Assembly (NCBI GenBank): GCA_964412405.1
Contig: CAYPOB010000019.1
Location: forward strand, 1-15,391
Reading direction: 5' to 3'
Length of the DNA stretch: 15,391 nucleotides
Source of the DNA: JAJOKI01 sp964412405
GTDB taxonomy: Archaea; Halobacteriota; UBA148; JAJOKI01
How positions within the stretch are numbered: position 1 is the stretch's first letter; the number at the start of each line of letters is the position of its first letter. Shown piece by piece: positions 14,507 to 15,391 of this stretch. The notes below the pieces were generated by a model. That model did no database searches, was not told where the DNA came from, and worked only from the letters and a program-made list of their open reading frames with translations. The translations under genes were made by a program, and so were the position numbers.

Positions 14507-15391
14507 ATGTGGCTGCAAGTACGGATGTACCTATTATTGGGATTGATGTTTGCCATCATCTACGGGCTCGCCGTAGTCGTAGGAACTATGATGGGTATAG
14601 GCAACTTTCTCTTCTTTGGTATTTTAGCATCGTTCTTCCTCTTCATCCAGTACATGATAGGTCCTTGGATAGTCGACCGGTCAATGCGCATCCAATATGT
14701 ATCTGAACAGGAATATCCTGAGTTGCACAAGATGGTCGCAGAACAGGCTCAGCGGGCGGGAATTCCAAAGCCAAAGGTAGGAATAGCTAAAATCCAGATT
14801 CCAAATGCCTTTGCATTCGGCAGATCGATTAAAGATGGCAGGGTTTGCGTTACCGATGGCATCATCAAATTGCTAACAAAGGATGAACTGAAGGCAGTGA
14901 TAGGTCATGAGATCGCCCATATCAAGAACAGGGACGTCGCAGTCATCACGTTGATCGGCATAATTCCAATGATCTGCTGGTTCATTGCCTGGAACATGAT
15001 GTTCTCGAGAGGTCATCGAGGCAATGCAATAGTCATCGGAATATTTGCCTTTGTACTTTATTTCATTACCAACCTGCTGGTGATGTATGGCTCCAGAATT
15101 CGTGAGTATTATGCAGATTTAGGCAGCGTTAAATTCGGAAACGATCCCCACTTGCTCGCATCCGCCCTGTACAAATTAGCCTACGGGAATGCGAGAGTCC
15201 CAAAGGAAACGTTAAAACAGGTCGAAGGGAACAAAGCATTCTTTATCAGCGACCCTTCCAGGGCATGGAATGAGATTAGAGAGTTAAAGCAGATAGACAG
15301 AGATATGAGCGGATGTATCGACAGTAACGAGTTGATGCTGCTCAGGGGCAAAAAAGTACGCGTCAGCACGACAGATAAACTGATGGAGTTG
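14507..15391 (+). CDS. htpX: HtpX-like M48 membrane metalloprotease with an EF-hand loop (3' truncated by window end)
   Basis: A membrane-bound zinc endopeptidase of the M48/HtpX family, expected to degrade damaged membrane proteins. 295 residues are visible and the frame runs off the window. Two N-terminal membrane segments cover about 7-29 and 33-52. The zinc motif HEIAH is at 134-138 (VIGHEIAHIKNRD), and the third ligand is E200 in IREYYADLGS. Two further hydrophobic segments lie between them. Residues 264-275 read DRDMSGCIDSNE, a canonical calcium-binding EF-hand loop between two helical stretches. The ATG is preceded by GGTGAT at 14494-14499, 7 nt away, and by TATA elements. It is probably transcribed separately from the upstream aminotransferase. 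Confidence 0.9.
   Translation, partial: MWLQVRMYLLLGLMFAIIYGLAVVVGTMMGIGNFLFFGILASFFLFIQYMIGPWIVDRSMRIQYVSEQEYPELHKMVAEQAQRAGIPKPKVGIAKIQIPNAFAFGRSIKDGRVCVTDGIIKLLTKDELKAVIGHEIAHIKNRDVAVITLIGIIPMICWFIAWNMMFSRGHRGNAIVIGIFAFVLYFITNLLVMYGSRIREYYADLGSVKFGNDPHLLASALYKLAYGNARVPKETLKQVEGNKAFFISDPSRAWNEIRELKQIDRDMSGCIDSNELMLLRGKKVRVSTTDKLMEL

Overview
The window is archaeal and most likely euryarchaeal. It carries archaeal diphthamide genes (dph5, dph6), a HerA-type DNA translocase, DUF357 and UPF0212 (DUF555) proteins, DUF2070, an archaeal-type LeuRS, GfcR/PyrE-like, Nob1, an archaeal RibC riboflavin synthase, and a tRNA gene with a bulge-helix-bulge intron and no encoded CCA. The gene set suggests a methanogen/methanotroph/Archaeoglobus-like lineage, but the sequence alone does not fix it. 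Two runs of exactly 100 N (1771-1870 and 8483-8582) show that this is a scaffolded, probably metagenomic, assembly.

Layout. (1) 1-600: a leftward winged-helix-like regulator and a small perfect hairpin. (2) 597-978: a gene-free AT-rich region with six TGTGAA/TTCACA motifs, an 11-bp element present twice in inverted orientation, and one good match to an archaeal origin recognition box. (3) 979-7408: a rightward seven-gene array, dph5 - [gap] - herA - DUF357 - UPF0212 - nucleoside kinase - dph6 - DUF2070, with very short spacings or overlaps after the gap, so probably one transcription unit. Dph5 and Dph6 act in the same pathway (diphthamide on elongation factor 2). (4) 7412-7646: a leftward tRNA-Arg(UCU) with a 160-nt intron containing tandem hairpin repeats. 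(5) 7688-8430: an AT-rich leftward islet with an unrecognised 155-aa protein carrying a seven-Asn tract, and a stop-overlapping small ORF broken by an in-frame TGA. (6) 8428-12303: leftward nob1 - gfcR - leuS; the leuS 3' end is lost in the second gap. (7) 12412-14444: rightward ribC - ribH - aminotransferase; ribC looks leaderless. (8) 14507 to the end: an HtpX-like membrane metalloprotease, cut by the window edge, with a textbook EF-hand loop near its visible C-terminus.

Most genes are housekeeping genes for translation, ribosome maturation, flavin synthesis and nucleotide metabolism. The most unusual parts are the expanded, structurally covarying tRNA intron, the repeat-rich region at 597-978, the broken or recoded ORF at 7688-7855, and the EF-hand in the protease.
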